64,000 bases of DNA from Vannielia sp. (GCF_029212645.1 NZ_JARGND010000014.1:1-64000); one strand, 5' to 3'. Shown: positions 27,578-37,357, counted from the stretch's first letter. The notes: a model not told the origin generated them from the sequence alone. Made by a program: numbers and translations.

Positions 27578-29819
27578 GGCGCTTCAACATCCCCTCGATC
27601 TCGGCCTCATAGCGCGATTCGGCAAATGTCGCGGCAACACGCTCGGCCAGCGCATCGGCCTTCTCTCGCGCCCCCGCAGGATCAGCCGTGGCTTGCTTGA
27701 GCGCCTTAGTGTAGGCGTCAATGTCGGTGAAATCCTCGATCAGCCAGCCGGTGCTGTCGTCCAGCATCTCGCCAATACCGCCCAGATCGGGCGCGATGAT
27801 CGGCAGGCGGGCCGCCGCCATATCCAGCAGGATCGTGGGCAGCCCATCCCACTGCGCGGTGTAAAGAAAGGCCGAATAGGGCGTTTCAAGCACCTCTTGC
27901 AGGGTGCTGTAGGTGCCCTTCTCAATAATGTTTTCCGGTGGATCAAAATCTGGCAGGCGGGCCTCGGAGAGCACCGCCTTGCCGTAAACATCAAAGGTGA
28001 TCTGCGGATTGGCGCGGGCGATCTCCACAAGGATATCCACCCGCTTTTGCCGGTCAAACCGCCCCGCCCAAAGCACCCGCTTTGGCGCATTGCGCCCCGC
28101 CACCACGGCGCGCACGCCGCTGTCGCTGGCGGGGGTGTGAAGCGCCAGCACCTCGGCCCCTTCGGCCCCCTCAGCATTGATCACACCATAGCCAAAACGC
28201 TCGGAAACGTCCCGCGCCAGCGCCTTGGTGTCGGTCAGCAGCACATGGTGGTGATTGCAGGTGTGACGCAGCCATTGGATCGGGTAGCCAACCCGGTCGC
28301 CATCCGGCGTTTCGTCCCATGTGAAAAGGTAGGTCACCACCTTCATCTCGCTCGCCAACTGGCGGCCAAAAGCCTCCAGCGTCTCCCACATGAGGCGGCT
28401 GTTGACGTTGATCACCGCCTGCGCGCCACAGCCCCTGAGCAGGTCAATCAGCGCCCGCTGGCGTTGCTCCTCGCTCAGATGTTCAATCAGCGTCGACAGG
28501 TTGAGGCGATCAATCTCATCGGGAAACCAGCCAATGTACTCCGCCTCAGAGCTATCGGTGGTGATGACCAGAATATCCTGCGGCCGCCGCACCCGCGCCA
28601 GGGCGGTCGCAAAGATCGAGGCCACCCGGCTCGCGCCCGACATCCGCACATGCGGCACCGCCACGATATAGCGATACCGCCTGCCGCCCAGCGCCTCGCG
28701 GATCGCCTCAACGGCATCGGCAGGGGCCTTGGCCGAAAGGGTTGGCGAGGTTGTCATGCGCTTTTCGGGTGGCATGGCAACCATCGGATCAAGCGCCTTT
28801 GCGGCATCAAGCCGGTCTTTCATGGCGCCGGGCTCGCTGAAGCTGTTGAGGATCTGCGCTTCGCGCACGCTCACCGCACGGCGCCAATGCTCCCTATGGC
28901 CGTGGCGTAGAAAGTCCAAAAACGGATTGGCGGGGTTGCTTGCCAGATCGCGGTTTTCCTTCAGGTAGAAAGACACCGAAAACTCCGCGCAGGGATCGCG
29001 CCCCTCGATCCAGCCCACGGTGGCAAAATGGAGCAGCGGATCGGTGATGTTGGCAGGCAGATCGGGGTTGGTGGCGCGGTAATAGTCCGGATCAAAATGC
29101 GCGCGCATCAGGTCCAGGTCGGCGCTCCGAGGGAGCCGCGCCTCCACCACAATCGGGCGGCGCGCACCGGCCTCGTCATCGCCTATCTCTGCGGTGGACA
29201 CCATCGGCAGCGTTACATACTGGGGCGCGGACGACTCGGCGCTGATGCCGGTGAGATGCAGCCATTTCTCCTGCGGGTCTTCTCCTCCGGCCTCTATCCC
29301 CGCGTGGGAAATGAAGTGCAAAAAGGGGTTCACCGCAACCGGGTCAAGATCGGGGTTCAGGCCACACCACTGCTCTGCATCAAACCACAGGGCCGCGCGC
29401 CGCCCCTCGCGCCAGCCTGCCTTTAGATAATGCTCACGCGCATCCATCCCATGCCCGGCAACATCGGGGTTTTGTTCCAGGTAGGAAACCGGATCAAAAA
29501 CGCTGTCAAACGCGGCGGTCAGCTTGCCAAGCGGTTGCTCGGCCAAACGGCCCTCCAACGTGGGATCATCGGCGCTTTTGCCCTCAAGGAACACCAGCAG
29601 CGCCGGGTCCTGACGGGTGCGGCGCCGCTGTTGCGGGCTGAGCAGGGTCGCGGCATCAAACCACGGCGCGGGCGGGCGGCCTTCGCGCCAGCCAGAGGCC
29701 ATGTAATGATCCAGCGGATCAAGGCCCGCAATCGCCACATCCGGATTTTGGCTCAGGTAATAGGCGCCATCAAACGCGCGCCGCAGCAGGGTTTCGTTGA
29801 CCGGTTCCGCCTTGCTCAC
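27567..29819 (-). CDS. GT4 glycosyltransferase with NPDV repeats
   Basis: About 750 residues. The N-terminal third carries at least three units of the form (Y/F)DxxYYLxxNPDV...HYxxxGWREGR (AYYLSQNPDV, SYLEQNPDV, DYYRATNPDL, with a diverged fourth SFYLKENRDL), each followed by a Gly-Trp-Arg-Glu-Gly block. The C-terminal 380 residues are a GT-B transferase of the GT4 type (VLWAGRFDRQKRVDILVEI, then LPTILLDMAAARLPIIAP). The repeats may bind the growing glycan or a partner. Start is GTG 29819 or TTG 29828. It lies 16 bp after rfbB and overlaps the next GT2 gene. Confidence 0.78.
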   Translation of the reverse strand: MSKAEPVNETLLRRAFDGAYYLSQNPDVAIAGLDPLDHYMASGWREGRPPAPWFDAATLLSPQQRRRTRQDPALLVFLEGKSADDPTLEGRLAEQPLGKLTAAFDSVFDPVSYLEQNPDVAGHGMDAREHYLKAGWREGRRAALWFDAEQWCGLNPDLDPVAVNPFLHFISHAGIEAGGEDPQEKWLHLTGISAESSAPQYVTLPMVSTAEIGDDEAGARRPIVVEARLPRSADLDLMRAHFDPDYYRATNPDLPANITDPLLHFATVGWIEGRDPCAEFSVSFYLKENRDLASNPANPFLDFLRHGHREHWRRAVSVREAQILNSFSEPGAMKDRLDAAKALDPMVAMPPEKRMTTSPTLSAKAPADAVEAIREALGGRRYRYIVAVPHVRMSGASRVASIFATALARVRRPQDILVITTDSSEAEYIGWFPDEIDRLNLSTLIEHLSEEQRQRALIDLLRGCGAQAVINVNSRLMWETLEAFGRQLASEMKVVTYLFTWDETPDGDRVGYPIQWLRHTCNHHHVLLTDTKALARDVSERFGYGVINAEGAEGAEVLALHTPASDSGVRAVVAGRNAPKRVLWAGRFDRQKRVDILVEIARANPQITFDVYGKAVLSEARLPDFDPPENIIEKGTYSTLQEVLETPYSAFLYTAQWDGLPTILLDMAAARLPIIAPDLGGIGEMLDDSTGWLIEDFTDIDAYTKALKQATADPAGAREKADALAERVAATFAESRYEAEIEGMLKRHEL

Positions 29820-29835
29820 CTGCCCCAACCCTTCG

Positions 29836-30876
29836 TCAAACCGTTACGCCCAGCCGCTGGCCCACACCGTCGCGCGCCCGCAACCCCTGCCACCAGGCCT
29901 CGTTGTCGAGATACCAGCGCACCGTCTTTTCCAGCCCTTCCTCCAGCGTGACCGATGGGTGCCAGCCCAGCTCGGTCGCAATGCGGGTCGGGTCGATGGC
30001 GTAGCGCAAATCATGGCCCGGACGGTCGGTCACATAGGTGATCTGCTCGGCATAGGGCCTGGCACCGGGGCGCAACCTGTCTAGCGCCGCGCAGATGGTG
30101 CGCACAATGTCGATGTTGCGCGCCTCATTCTCGCCGCCAATGTTGTAGCTGCGCCCGATCTCGCCCTTTTGGAGCACCGTCAGCAGCGCATCGGCGTGAT
30201 CTTCCACATAAAGCCAGTCGCGCACATTTTCGCCCGCGCCGTAAACCGGAATGTCCTTGCCCTCCAGCGCGTTCAAAATGACCACCGGGATCAGCTTTTC
30301 GGGGAAGTGATAAGGCCCGTAGTTGTTGGAGCAATTTGTCAGCACCACCGGCAGCCCATAGGTCTCATGCCACGCCCGCACCAGATGGTCAGAGCTGGCC
30401 TTCGAGGCGCTATAAGGGCTGCGCGGATCATAGGGCGTGTCTTCGGTAAACTGGCCTTCTGCGCCCAGCGAACCATAAACCTCATCGGTGCTGATATGAT
30501 GAAATCGAAAGCCCTCGGGCCGCCCCGCATCCTGCCAATAAGCGCGCGCGGCTTCGAGCAGATGGAAGGTGCCCAGCACGTTGGTTTCGATAAAGGTTGC
30601 CGGGCCATCAATCGAGCGGTCCACATGGCTCTCGGCGGCCAGGTGCATGATCGCATCGGGGCGGTGCGCGGCCAATACCTCATCAAGCGCGGCACGGTCG
30701 CGGATATCGGCCTGCACAAAGCTGTATCCCGGCGCATCGGCCACGCTGGCCACGTTTTCAAGGCAGGCGGCATAGGTCAGCGCATCGAGGTTCACCACCT
30801 CATGCCCCGCCGCGACCGCTTGGCGCACCACGGCCGAGCCGATAAAGCCTGCGCCCCCTGTGACCAACAGCTTCAT
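29836..30876 (-). CDS. rfbB: dTDP-glucose 4,6-dehydratase
   Basis: 346-residue SDR enzyme of dTDP-rhamnose synthesis that makes dTDP-4-keto-6-deoxyglucose. [15 protein letters not shown] is the NAD-binding motif, [15 protein letters not shown] is strongly family-specific, and the catalytic Tyr is in [14 protein letters not shown]. The start ATG overlaps the rfbC stop by four bases. Confidence 0.95.
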   Translation of the reverse strand: MKLLVTGGAGFIGSAVVRQAVAAGHEVVNLDALTYAACLENVASVADAPGYSFVQADIRDRAALDEVLAAHRPDAIMHLAAESHVDRSIDGPATFIETNVLGTFHLLEAARAYWQDAGRPEGFRFHHISTDEVYGSLGAEGQFTEDTPYDPRSPYSASKASSDHLVRAWHETYGLPVVLTNCSNNYGPYHFPEKLIPVVILNALEGKDIPVYGAGENVRDWLYVEDHADALLTVLQKGEIGRSYNIGGENEARNIDIVRTICAALDRLRPGARPYAEQITYVTDRPGHDLRYAIDPTRIATELGWHPSVTLEEGLEKTVRWYLDNEAWWQGLRARDGVGQRLGVTV

Positions 30877-31442
30877 ACTGAACGCTCCCAGTTAAACGGG
30901 CTGTCAAAACCCTCAAAACCCGGCGCCGCCTCGTCCTTGGCCGAAAGGCACGGCACCGCACCGCCAAGGCCCCAGTCAATGCCGATTGCAGGATCATCCC
31001 AGATCAGCGCACCCTCGGTCTCGGGGGCGTAGTCATCGGAACATTTGTAGATGATCTCGGTGTTGGGCTGGCGGGTCACGAACCCATGCGCAAACCCTGG
31101 CGGAATCCACAGCTGCACGCCGTTTTCCGCCGTCAGATCCTCCCCCACCCACTGCCCGTAGGTGGGCGATCCCTTGCGAATATCCACCGCCACGTCAAAC
31201 AGCGCCCCACGGCCACAGCGCACGAGCTTGGCCTGCGCCCTGGGTGGCGCCTGAAAATGCAACCCCCTCAGGGTGGGCGCGTCCACGCTGACAGAGTGAT
31301 TGTCTTGCACAAAGTCCGCTTCCAGACCAAGCGCCGCCAGCTTGTTCTTGGCATAGGTTTCGGCAAAAAAGCCCCGGTTGTCCCCGTGACGAACCGGCGT
31401 AATCCTATAGACGCCGGGCAATGCCGTTTTTTCAACCTTCAC
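30873..31442 (-). CDS. rfbC: dTDP-4-dehydrorhamnose 3,5-epimerase
   Basis: 189-residue cupin-fold epimerase, third step of dTDP-L-rhamnose synthesis. [20 protein letters not shown] and [20 protein letters not shown] (catalytic His) are followed by [10 protein letters not shown]. The frame is open up to 31538, but the GTG at 31442 gives the normal length and has AAGGA about ten bases upstream. It overlaps rfbB by four bases. rfbD starts 122 bp upstream on the same strand. Confidence 0.93.
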   Translation of the reverse strand: MKVEKTALPGVYRITPVRHGDNRGFFAETYAKNKLAALGLEADFVQDNHSVSVDAPTLRGLHFQAPPRAQAKLVRCGRGALFDVAVDIRKGSPTYGQWVGEDLTAENGVQLWIPPGFAHGFVTRQPNTEIIYKCSDDYAPETEGALIWDDPAIGIDWGLGGAVPCLSAKDEAAPGFEGFDSPFNWERSV

Positions 31443-31563
31443 GATTCGCGCGTCCTTCTGGCCATTGCCCGCAAACTCTGTGATTTGCACGAATTTCGGG
31501 TTGTGGCGGTCCTTAGCAGGTAGGCAGGGCACTGTCACCTATGCCCATTGCGCTTTCGAGCTA

Positions 31564-32418
31564 TCAAGACAACTCGCGCAACACGCGCGCCAGCCCTTCG
31601 CGCCAATCCGGTCGAGGCAGGCCAAAGGCGGCTTCGGTGGCGCTGCAATCGAGCCTTGAGTTGGCCGGTCGCGCCGCCGGGGTGGGGAAATCGGCGCTTG
31701 TGATCGGGGTCACCTCGCAGACCACATCCGCCTGCGCAAAGATCTCTCGCGCAAAAGCCGCCCAGCTTACATCGGGCGCCCCGCTGAAATGGTAGGTGCC
31801 TGCCTTATGCGGTGCCTCGCACAGCACCCGCGCCATACGGATTGCAGCGCTGGCAATATCACCCGCCCAGGTTGGCCCGCCGTGTTGATCGTCTACAATC
31901 GCCAGCCGCTCCCGCTCGGCACCAAGCCGCAGCATGGATTTCACGAAGTTTCCGCCATGCGCCGAAAACACCCAGGAGGTGCGCATCACCGCCGCCGCGC
32001 CGCCTGCCTGCGCAATCGCCACCTCTCCGGCCAGCTTTGAGCGCCCATAGGCGTTCACCGGTGACACCCTGTCGCCCGGGGACCATGCCGCCTCGCCCGT
32101 GCCATCAAACACGTAGTCGGTCGAAATATGCACAAACGGCACGCCCCTGGCCGCGCAAGCCTCTGCCATCGCGCCCGGCGCTTCGCCGTTGATCACCGTT
32201 GCCAGCGCCTCTTCGGCTTCGGCCTTGTCAACGGCGGTATAGGCGGCAGCGTTCAGCACCGCGTCGGCTGTGCTGGCGGCAATCACGGCGGCACAGGCCG
32301 CAGGATCACTCAGATCACAGTCGCCACGCCCAAGCGCCTGCACCTCAAGCCCAGCGCCCGCCCATGCCAGCACCTCGCGCGCCACCTGGCCGGTCTGGCC
32401 AAACATCAAGAGCTTCAC
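31564..32418 (-). CDS. rfbD: dTDP-4-dehydrorhamnose reductase
   Basis: 284-residue SDR enzyme for the last step of dTDP-L-rhamnose synthesis. MLFGQTGQVAREVL-like N-terminus with the GxxGxxG motif, AAAYTAVDKAEAEE, HISTDYVFDGTG, and YGRSKLAGEVA with the catalytic Tyr/Lys. The start overlaps the end of the upstream epimerase gene by four bases (ATGA). Confidence 0.95.
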   Translation of the reverse strand: MKLLMFGQTGQVAREVLAWAGAGLEVQALGRGDCDLSDPAACAAVIAASTADAVLNAAAYTAVDKAEAEEALATVINGEAPGAMAEACAARGVPFVHISTDYVFDGTGEAAWSPGDRVSPVNAYGRSKLAGEVAIAQAGGAAAVMRTSWVFSAHGGNFVKSMLRLGAERERLAIVDDQHGGPTWAGDIASAAIRMARVLCEAPHKAGTYHFSGAPDVSWAAFAREIFAQADVVCEVTPITSADFPTPAARPANSRLDCSATEAAFGLPRPDWREGLARVLRELS

Positions 32419-33329
32419 GCCATGTCCTCAAACCAGCGAAATGTTCGCGCCACACCCTCTTTCACGTCAAACTGCGGCTCAAAGCCCAGCTCAGCCTGCG
32501 CCTTGGTGATATCGGCGCAGTTATGGCGCACCTCACCTGGTAGCGCCTCCGCATGTTCGATCCGGGGTGCATTTGAGGGGGCGAGATCGGCCAATATCCC
32601 GGCCAACTGCAACACCGAGGTCGCAACGCCTGTGCCAAGCTGGTAGCACCCCTCCGCCTCGCGCCGGATCACCGCCGAAATCGCCGCGCTTATATCGTCA
32701 ACGTAAATATAGTCGCGGGTCTGCTCGCCATCGCCATTCACCGTCATCCGGTTGTCCGCCAGAAGCTGGCGGCAGAAAGAAGGGATAACCCCGCCCTGCC
32801 GCCGCGCGTTTGGCCCATAAACATTGGAAAACCGCAGCGCCACGCACTTCATCCCGAACGAGCCGCGATACGCCGAAAGCAGCCCCTCCACCGCCAGCTT
32901 CGACGCCCCGTAAGGCGAAAGCGGCGCGGGCGGGGTGGCCTCGCTGATGGGGCCGTCATGATCACCGGCAACAGCGGCGGTCGAGGCAAAGATCAGCCGT
33001 GTTGCCGGGGTGTTGGTGCGCAAATGCTCCAGCAGCGTTTCGGTTTTGCCGACATTCTCAAAGAAGGTGCCCGCCGGATCGGCAATGCTGTCCTGCACCG
33101 AGCATTGCGCGGCCAGATGCACCACCACATCGGCCTTTTCTGCCATCGCCAACCCCTCGCGGGAGGCAAAGCAGCCCTCGCTCACATGATCAAAGGGCGC
33201 GCGCTCGGCCGGGGTAGACTCCTCCAGCCAGTCAACGGCAGAAATCTCGCTCACACTGCCTTCGCTGCGCAGGTAGGAGGCAAGGTTTACACCAATAAAC
33301 CCAAGGCCCCCTGTGACCAAAACCTTCAT
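32415..33329 (-). CDS. NAD-dependent sugar epimerase/dehydratase
   Basis: 304-residue extended SDR. MKVLVTGGLGFIGVNLASYL binds NAD, and the catalytic residues lie in ASTAAVAG and PLSPYGASKLAVE. The general pattern is that of GalE/UDP-glucose 4-epimerases (SNVYGPNARRQGGVIPSF, YIYVDDISAA). Exact substrate cannot be fixed from sequence; UDP-hexose or UDP-hexosamine epimerisation is likely. The frame is open upstream to 33476, but the MKVLV start at 33329 fits the family. It overlaps rfbD by four bases. Confidence 0.83.
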   Translation of the reverse strand: MKVLVTGGLGFIGVNLASYLRSEGSVSEISAVDWLEESTPAERAPFDHVSEGCFASREGLAMAEKADVVVHLAAQCSVQDSIADPAGTFFENVGKTETLLEHLRTNTPATRLIFASTAAVAGDHDGPISEATPPAPLSPYGASKLAVEGLLSAYRGSFGMKCVALRFSNVYGPNARRQGGVIPSFCRQLLADNRMTVNGDGEQTRDYIYVDDISAAISAVIRREAEGCYQLGTGVATSVLQLAGILADLAPSNAPRIEHAEALPGEVRHNCADITKAQAELGFEPQFDVKEGVARTFRWFEDMA

Positions 33330-33710
33330 CGGCGCACCGCCCCAAGGCCACGCGCTTGCAACTCTACAGTTATCGCTGCCCTGTCCAAGGTCCGCATTCT
33401 GCCGGTGCCCTCGCTTGTTCCCGGTCGCGTGATCCCGGCGGTTAAACAGCAAAATCGGGCCAAAGGTAAAGCCCAATCCCCGTGCCCTGGCGGCACCCCG
33501 CCTGCCCCATTCCCGGTGGTCTGGATGAGCTGCGACCGTCCCTTACCTGTGCGCCACTTGCCCCCAAATGGATCGCAGGCTGGAACGGCCGTCTGCATCA
33601 TCATCGAGGTCAGCTATGCCCTTCCGCTACGGCAGCGGCGTGGAAACACCGGGGCAATTGTACGGCATTTGCCACCAATCGCGCAAATGGGGGCAGATTG
33701 TTGCGCGAGC
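33330..33710. other. Gene-free stretch in the polysaccharide cluster
   Basis: 381 bp between the epimerase gene and the sugar-phosphate transferase gene, both on minus. No convincing coding sequence, terminator or RNA was seen. It may hold a promoter for the rhamnose operon. Confidence 0.5.
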
Positions 33711-34367
33711 CTAAACCCGCTCCGCCTTCGCCCTCAGCCGCGCCACACGGGCACCGGGCAGCGGCATCAGCTTCGCGGCGGTGAGGTAGATCAGGTAAAG
33801 ATCAAAGCAAAAGCTCTGGCGCGCGTTGTAAAGGATATCCAACTCCGCCTTGCGCGGAATGCAGCGGGCCACATAAACCGCATTGGTCTGCTCGGCGCTG
33901 TCGGTGTCACGCAGCAGCATCTCTTCGTGGCTGTGGTAAATGATCGTGGCCAGCCCGGTGATTCCCGGCTTTGATTTCAGCACTTCGCCATAAATCTCGG
34001 GAAACATCTCAACATATTCTCGCATCGGCGGGCGCGGGCCAACAAAGCTCATATCGCCCTTCAGCACATTGAAAAGCTGGGGCAATTCATCCAGCCGCAA
34101 CCGGCGCAGCTTGCGGCCCAGCGGGGTGATCCGCTCGGCCTTGTCGCCCCCCGAAACACCGCTCTCGGCCTCTTTTGACCCCTTTCGCATGGTGCGGAAC
34201 TTGTAAAGCCTGAAGGGCTGACCGGGCGCTTTCATCCGCTCCGAGGTGTAAAGCGCCGGACGCCCGTCTTTCCACGCGATCGCGCACCACAACACGGCCA
34301 GCATCGGCAGGCCGGGGAGCAGCAGCACGAGCGCGAAGCTCACGTCAAAAATCCGCTTCGCCGTCAC
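33711..34367 (-). CDS. Initiating sugar-phosphate transferase
   Basis: 218-residue monotopic phosphoglycosyl transferase of the bacterial sugar transferase (PglC/WcaJ C-domain) family. An N-terminal hydrophobic hairpin (SFALVLLLPGLPMLAVLWCAIA) is followed by FRLYKFRTMRKGS, LRRLRLDELPQLFNVLKGDMSFVGPRP and KPGITGLATI, all diagnostic. It transfers a sugar phosphate to undecaprenyl phosphate, starting repeat-unit assembly on the inner membrane. It is the short form, without the large N-terminal WbaP domain. ugd lies 39 bp upstream on the same strand. Confidence 0.92.
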   Translation of the reverse strand: MTAKRIFDVSFALVLLLPGLPMLAVLWCAIAWKDGRPALYTSERMKAPGQPFRLYKFRTMRKGSKEAESGVSGGDKAERITPLGRKLRRLRLDELPQLFNVLKGDMSFVGPRPPMREYVEMFPEIYGEVLKSKPGITGLATIIYHSHEEMLLRDTDSAEQTNAVYVARCIPRKAELDILYNARQSFCFDLYLIYLTAAKLMPLPGARVARLRAKAERV

Positions 34368-34406
34368 GCCCAGCCATCGCCTCCCTAGTCCTGCGCCCTT
34401 GCGGCC

Positions 34407-35759
34407 TTAGCCTGCAACCGCTGCCGGGTCGTCGCCCTTGTCCACCGTCATATCCGGGCGGCCAACGCAGCTATAGGCCTCAAAGCCCGCGGCTTCGGCA
34501 TCTGCCGCCGAATATATGTTGCGCAGATCGGCCATGCGCGCGCTTGCCATGCTCTGCGCCATACGGCTCAGATCGAGCGCCCGAAATTCGTTCCACTCGG
34601 TGATCAGCACCAATGCATTTGCCCCCTCGGCGGCGGCGTAAGGGTCTTCCACCCAGTCCACGCCGGGCAGCAGCTTTTCGCCCTCATGGCGGCCCTGCGG
34701 ATCAACCACCCGCACCTTGGCCCCACCGCCCACCAGCGCCGGCACAATGGTGAGCGACGGCGCATCGCGCATGTCATCGGTGTTGGGTTTGAAGGTGACA
34801 CCCAGCACGGCAATCGTCTTGCCGTTGAAACTGCCTTCGCACAGGTCCCGCAGCTTCTCGATCATCCGCCGCTTCACCTCTTCGTTCACCATGATCACGG
34901 CTTCGGTGATCTCCTGAGGCACCGCGTGCTCCTGGCCAATCCGGGCCAGCGCCTTGGTATCCTTCGGGAAACACGAGCCACCATACCCCGGCCCCGCATG
35001 GAGAAACTTGTTACCGATCCGCCCATCCAGGCCCATCCCCTTGGAGACAGATTTGATATCAGCCCCCACCCGCTCGCAAAGCGCGGCAATCTCGTTGATG
35101 AAGGTGATCTTCGTCGCAAGGAAAGCGTTGGCGGCGTATTTGATCATCTCCGCGCTTTCCAGATCGGTGTAAACAACCGGGAAATCGCGCAGGAACAGCG
35201 GGCGGTAAATATCGCCCATTACCTCCTGGGCGCGCTCGGTCTCCACACCCACAACCACCCGGTCGGGGCGCATGAAGTCATCAATCGCGGCGCCTTCGCG
35301 CAGGAACTCGGGGTTGGACGCCACATCAAACTCATCCGTCGTGCGGGTTTTGTTGATGATCTCAAAGACCTTGCGGTTGGTGCCCACCGGCACCGTCGAT
35401 TTGGTCACGATGACCGTGAAGCCCTTGATCGCAGCGGCAATTTCCTCGGCGGCGGCGTACACATAGCTTAGGTCCGCATGGCCATCACCGCGCCGCGTGG
35501 GCGTGCCCACCGCGATGAATACCGCATCCGCATCCGCCACAGCCTCGGTCAGATCACCGGTGAAAGCCAGGCGGCCGGCGGCCACGTTCTTCTCCATCAG
35601 CACATCGAGGCCCGGCTCATAAATCGGCACCTCGCCGCGGTTGAGCTGGGCAACCTTCTCGGGGTTCTTGTCCACGCACACCACAGTGTGGCCGAAGTCC
35701 GAGAAGCAAACACCCGAAACCAGCCCCACATACCCGGTGCCGATCATCGCAATCTTCAT
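34407..35759 (-). CDS. ugd: UDP-glucose 6-dehydrogenase
   Basis: 450-residue enzyme oxidising UDP-glucose to UDP-glucuronate. KIAMIGTGYVGLVSGVCFSD is the NAD-binding start, GGSCFPKDTKAL carries the catalytic Cys, and the central helix and C-terminal UDP-binding domain are complete (VLGVTFKPNTDDMRDAPS). It is the first gene of the leftward polysaccharide cluster and probably lies next to its promoter (35760-35932). With the 4-epimerase at 37490 it would supply glucuronate and galacturonate. Confidence 0.95.
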   Translation of the reverse strand: MKIAMIGTGYVGLVSGVCFSDFGHTVVCVDKNPEKVAQLNRGEVPIYEPGLDVLMEKNVAAGRLAFTGDLTEAVADADAVFIAVGTPTRRGDGHADLSYVYAAAEEIAAAIKGFTVIVTKSTVPVGTNRKVFEIINKTRTTDEFDVASNPEFLREGAAIDDFMRPDRVVVGVETERAQEVMGDIYRPLFLRDFPVVYTDLESAEMIKYAANAFLATKITFINEIAALCERVGADIKSVSKGMGLDGRIGNKFLHAGPGYGGSCFPKDTKALARIGQEHAVPQEITEAVIMVNEEVKRRMIEKLRDLCEGSFNGKTIAVLGVTFKPNTDDMRDAPSLTIVPALVGGGAKVRVVDPQGRHEGEKLLPGVDWVEDPYAAAEGANALVLITEWNEFRALDLSRMAQSMASARMADLRNIYSAADAEAAGFEAYSCVGRPDMTVDKGDDPAAVAG

Positions 35760-35932
35760 TCGTTTACCCTCGCAAATACCGGTTTGCCCTGTCCGACCTT
35801 CAATGCGCTTTTGCGGCGCAGAAAGTCAACTTGTGCAGCAGTGTTTCCCCAGATGCGCCTTATTTCGGCCCCACCCATGCGGCCTATATGACAACAGCTT
35901 TCGGGTGGGGATCCGAAGCACTGAGGTAACCG

Positions 35933-36568
35933 ATGCATAAGGCACTGCCCTTGGCCGCTGCGGCCATCGCCATTCTCATCGTTCTGTCTCCCGCTGCCGC
36001 TTCGGCCTGCACCCGCGCTCCTGTTGCCGGTGCCCAGGCCACGCTTCAGCCCGGACAGATCAACCAGACCCTGCTTGACGCATCCATTGCGTCGGAGGTC
36101 AATTTCCAACGGTGCCGCTTGGGCCTTCGCCCGCTTGGCAAGGCGCCCGCCCTGCAACGCACCGCCAGTGAGCACGCCAGTTGGATGGCCCGTAAGGCCA
36201 AACTGAGCCACAAAAGCACGCGTCCGGGCCGGGCCACCGTCAAGGCGCGCATCCTGTCTTCGGGGCTTAAAGTCCGCCGTGGCTCGGAAAACATCGCCAA
36301 GGTCGCGCTCTACAAGGTTGAAGAGGCAGGTGGCTACCGGATCGTCAACGCTTCCGCCTGCCAGTTCGCCAGCCGTTCCGGTGCTCCGATCCCGCGCCAC
36401 ACCTATGGCTCGCTTTCGCGCTATGTGGTCGGCCTTTGGATGAAAAGCCCACATCACCGGGTCAATATCGTTGACCGCAAAGTCTCAATCGCGGGCACCG
36501 CCGCTGCCATTGATCCGCGTGGCAGAAACTGTGGGTCGATCTATCTTGCGCAAAATTTCGCCGGTTGA
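35933..36568 (+). CDS. Secreted CAP-domain protein
   Basis: 211 residues. Signal peptide 1-26 ends at AAASAC, so the following Cys could be either a disulfide or, less likely, a lipidated residue. The mature part follows the CAP/SCP (YkwD-like) pattern: N-terminal helix with LDASIASEVNFQRC, LQRTASEHASWMA, GSENIAKVA, and MKSPHHRVNIVDRKVSIAG. Bacterial CAP proteins are extracellular and mostly of unknown role. It is divergent from ugd. A small hairpin spans the stop codon (36555-36577). Confidence 0.8.
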   Translation: MHKALPLAAAAIAILIVLSPAAASACTRAPVAGAQATLQPGQINQTLLDASIASEVNFQRCRLGLRPLGKAPALQRTASEHASWMARKAKLSHKSTRPGRATVKARILSSGLKVRRGSENIAKVALYKVEEAGGYRIVNASACQFASRSGAPIPRHTYGSLSRYVVGLWMKSPHHRVNIVDRKVSIAGTAAAIDPRGRNCGSIYLAQNFAG

Positions 36569-36701
36569 GGGCGAAATAGCTGCAAAAAAGTCACCCAAAA
36601 CCCCTTGGTACCGGGTTCTTCTTGATTTTTGACCCCCCTGTGTCACTTAGGAATCAAAGGCCGGGATAACCTCGGTTTTGTGATTCTGATGTGGAGACAA
36701 C

Positions 36702-36953
36702 ATGATCAAGCTCGCAACCGCCGCCACGCTGGCACTTGCCATGAGCACCTCGGCTTTTGCTGGTGGTTATCAGGAACCTGTGCTTGAAGGCGAAGTCTTC
36801 GTTGATGAAGGCGGTTCTTCGTCTGCATCCATGGGCTCGCTCGGCAACGGTGCCGTCATCGGCGGCGTGCTCGCCCTGGCTCTGATCGTTGCGCTCGCTT
36901 CGGATGATGACAGCGACGACGATCGCGGCCCAGTCGGCGCCGTTCGCCAGTAA
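36702..36953 (+). CDS. Small acidic secreted membrane protein, copy 1
   Basis: 83 residues. A signal peptide ends at STSAFA. The short mature part has GYQEPVLEGEVFVDEG, a serine/glycine turn (SSSASMGSLGNGA), one hydrophobic helix (VIGGVLALALIVALA), and an acidic tail (SDDDSDDDRG). GGAGA lies just before the ATG. The neighbour at 37043 is nearly identical over the mature part, so this is a tandem duplication. Family not recognised. Placement among polysaccharide genes suggests a cell-envelope role, but that is only context. Confidence 0.75.
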   Translation: MIKLATAATLALAMSTSAFAGGYQEPVLEGEVFVDEGGSSSASMGSLGNGAVIGGVLALALIVALASDDDSDDDRGPVGAVRQ

Positions 36954-36983
36954 ATCCACCACCGGTTGAAGCCCGTAACTGAG

Positions 36984-37005
36984 TTTCAATCCTTTTGAAT
37001 TGAAA
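36984..37005. repeat. Small hairpin between the tandem copies
   Basis: TTTCAAT (36984-36990) pairs with ATTGAAA (36999-37005). It may attenuate or process transcription between the two tandem copies; there is no T-tract. Confidence 0.4.
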
Positions 37006-37042
37006 TGCCCCGTGCAAATGTGCTCTAAACGGGACAGATAAC

Positions 37043-37282
37043 ATGAGGTACAGACTAATGAAAAAGCTTCTCGTAACCACCGCCGTCACCGTCGCCATGG
37101 CCTCTTCGGCCTTCGCTGGTGGCTATCAGGAACCCGTGCTTGAAGGCGAAGTCTTCGTTGATGAAGGTGATTCTTCGTCCGCTTCCATGGGTTCGCTCGG
37201 CAACGGTGCCGTCATCGGCGGCGTGCTTGCTCTGGCTCTGATCGCTGCTCTGGCTTCCGACGACGACAGCGACGACGACTGA
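37043..37282 (+). CDS. Small acidic secreted membrane protein, copy 2
   Basis: 79 residues (or 74 from the ATG at 37058). Signal peptide ends at ASSAFA. The mature sequence matches copy 1 almost residue for residue (GYQEPVLEGEVFVDEG, GNGAVIGGVLALALI) and ends in DDDSDDD; it lacks the extra C-terminal nine residues of copy 1. The signal peptides differ more than the mature parts, which argues for selection on the mature region. A strong terminator follows at 37316. Confidence 0.75.
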   Translation: MRYRLMKKLLVTTAVTVAMASSAFAGGYQEPVLEGEVFVDEGDSSSASMGSLGNGAVIGGVLALALIAALASDDDSDDD

Positions 37283-37315
37283 TATCCCGTCCGGGATTTC
37301 AGCCCAAACTTATAG

Positions 37316-37350
37316 AAAGCGCCGTGCAGAAATGCGCGGCGCTTTTCTTT
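37316..37350 (+). terminator. Intrinsic terminator of the small-protein pair
   Basis: AAAGCGCCG (37316-37324) pairs with CGGCGCTTT (37337-37345), followed by a T-rich run. It lies 34 bp beyond the stop of copy 2. Confidence 0.85.
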
Positions 37351-37357
37351 TGGGCAT

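Noticed and set aside
33326-33604. 92-codon minus frame in the 381-bp gap
   Set aside because: Low-complexity sequence without start signal or family; probably noncoding.
36555-36577. Terminator at the end of the CAP gene
   Set aside because: The hairpin includes the stop codon and has no T-tract, so it was not listed as a terminator.
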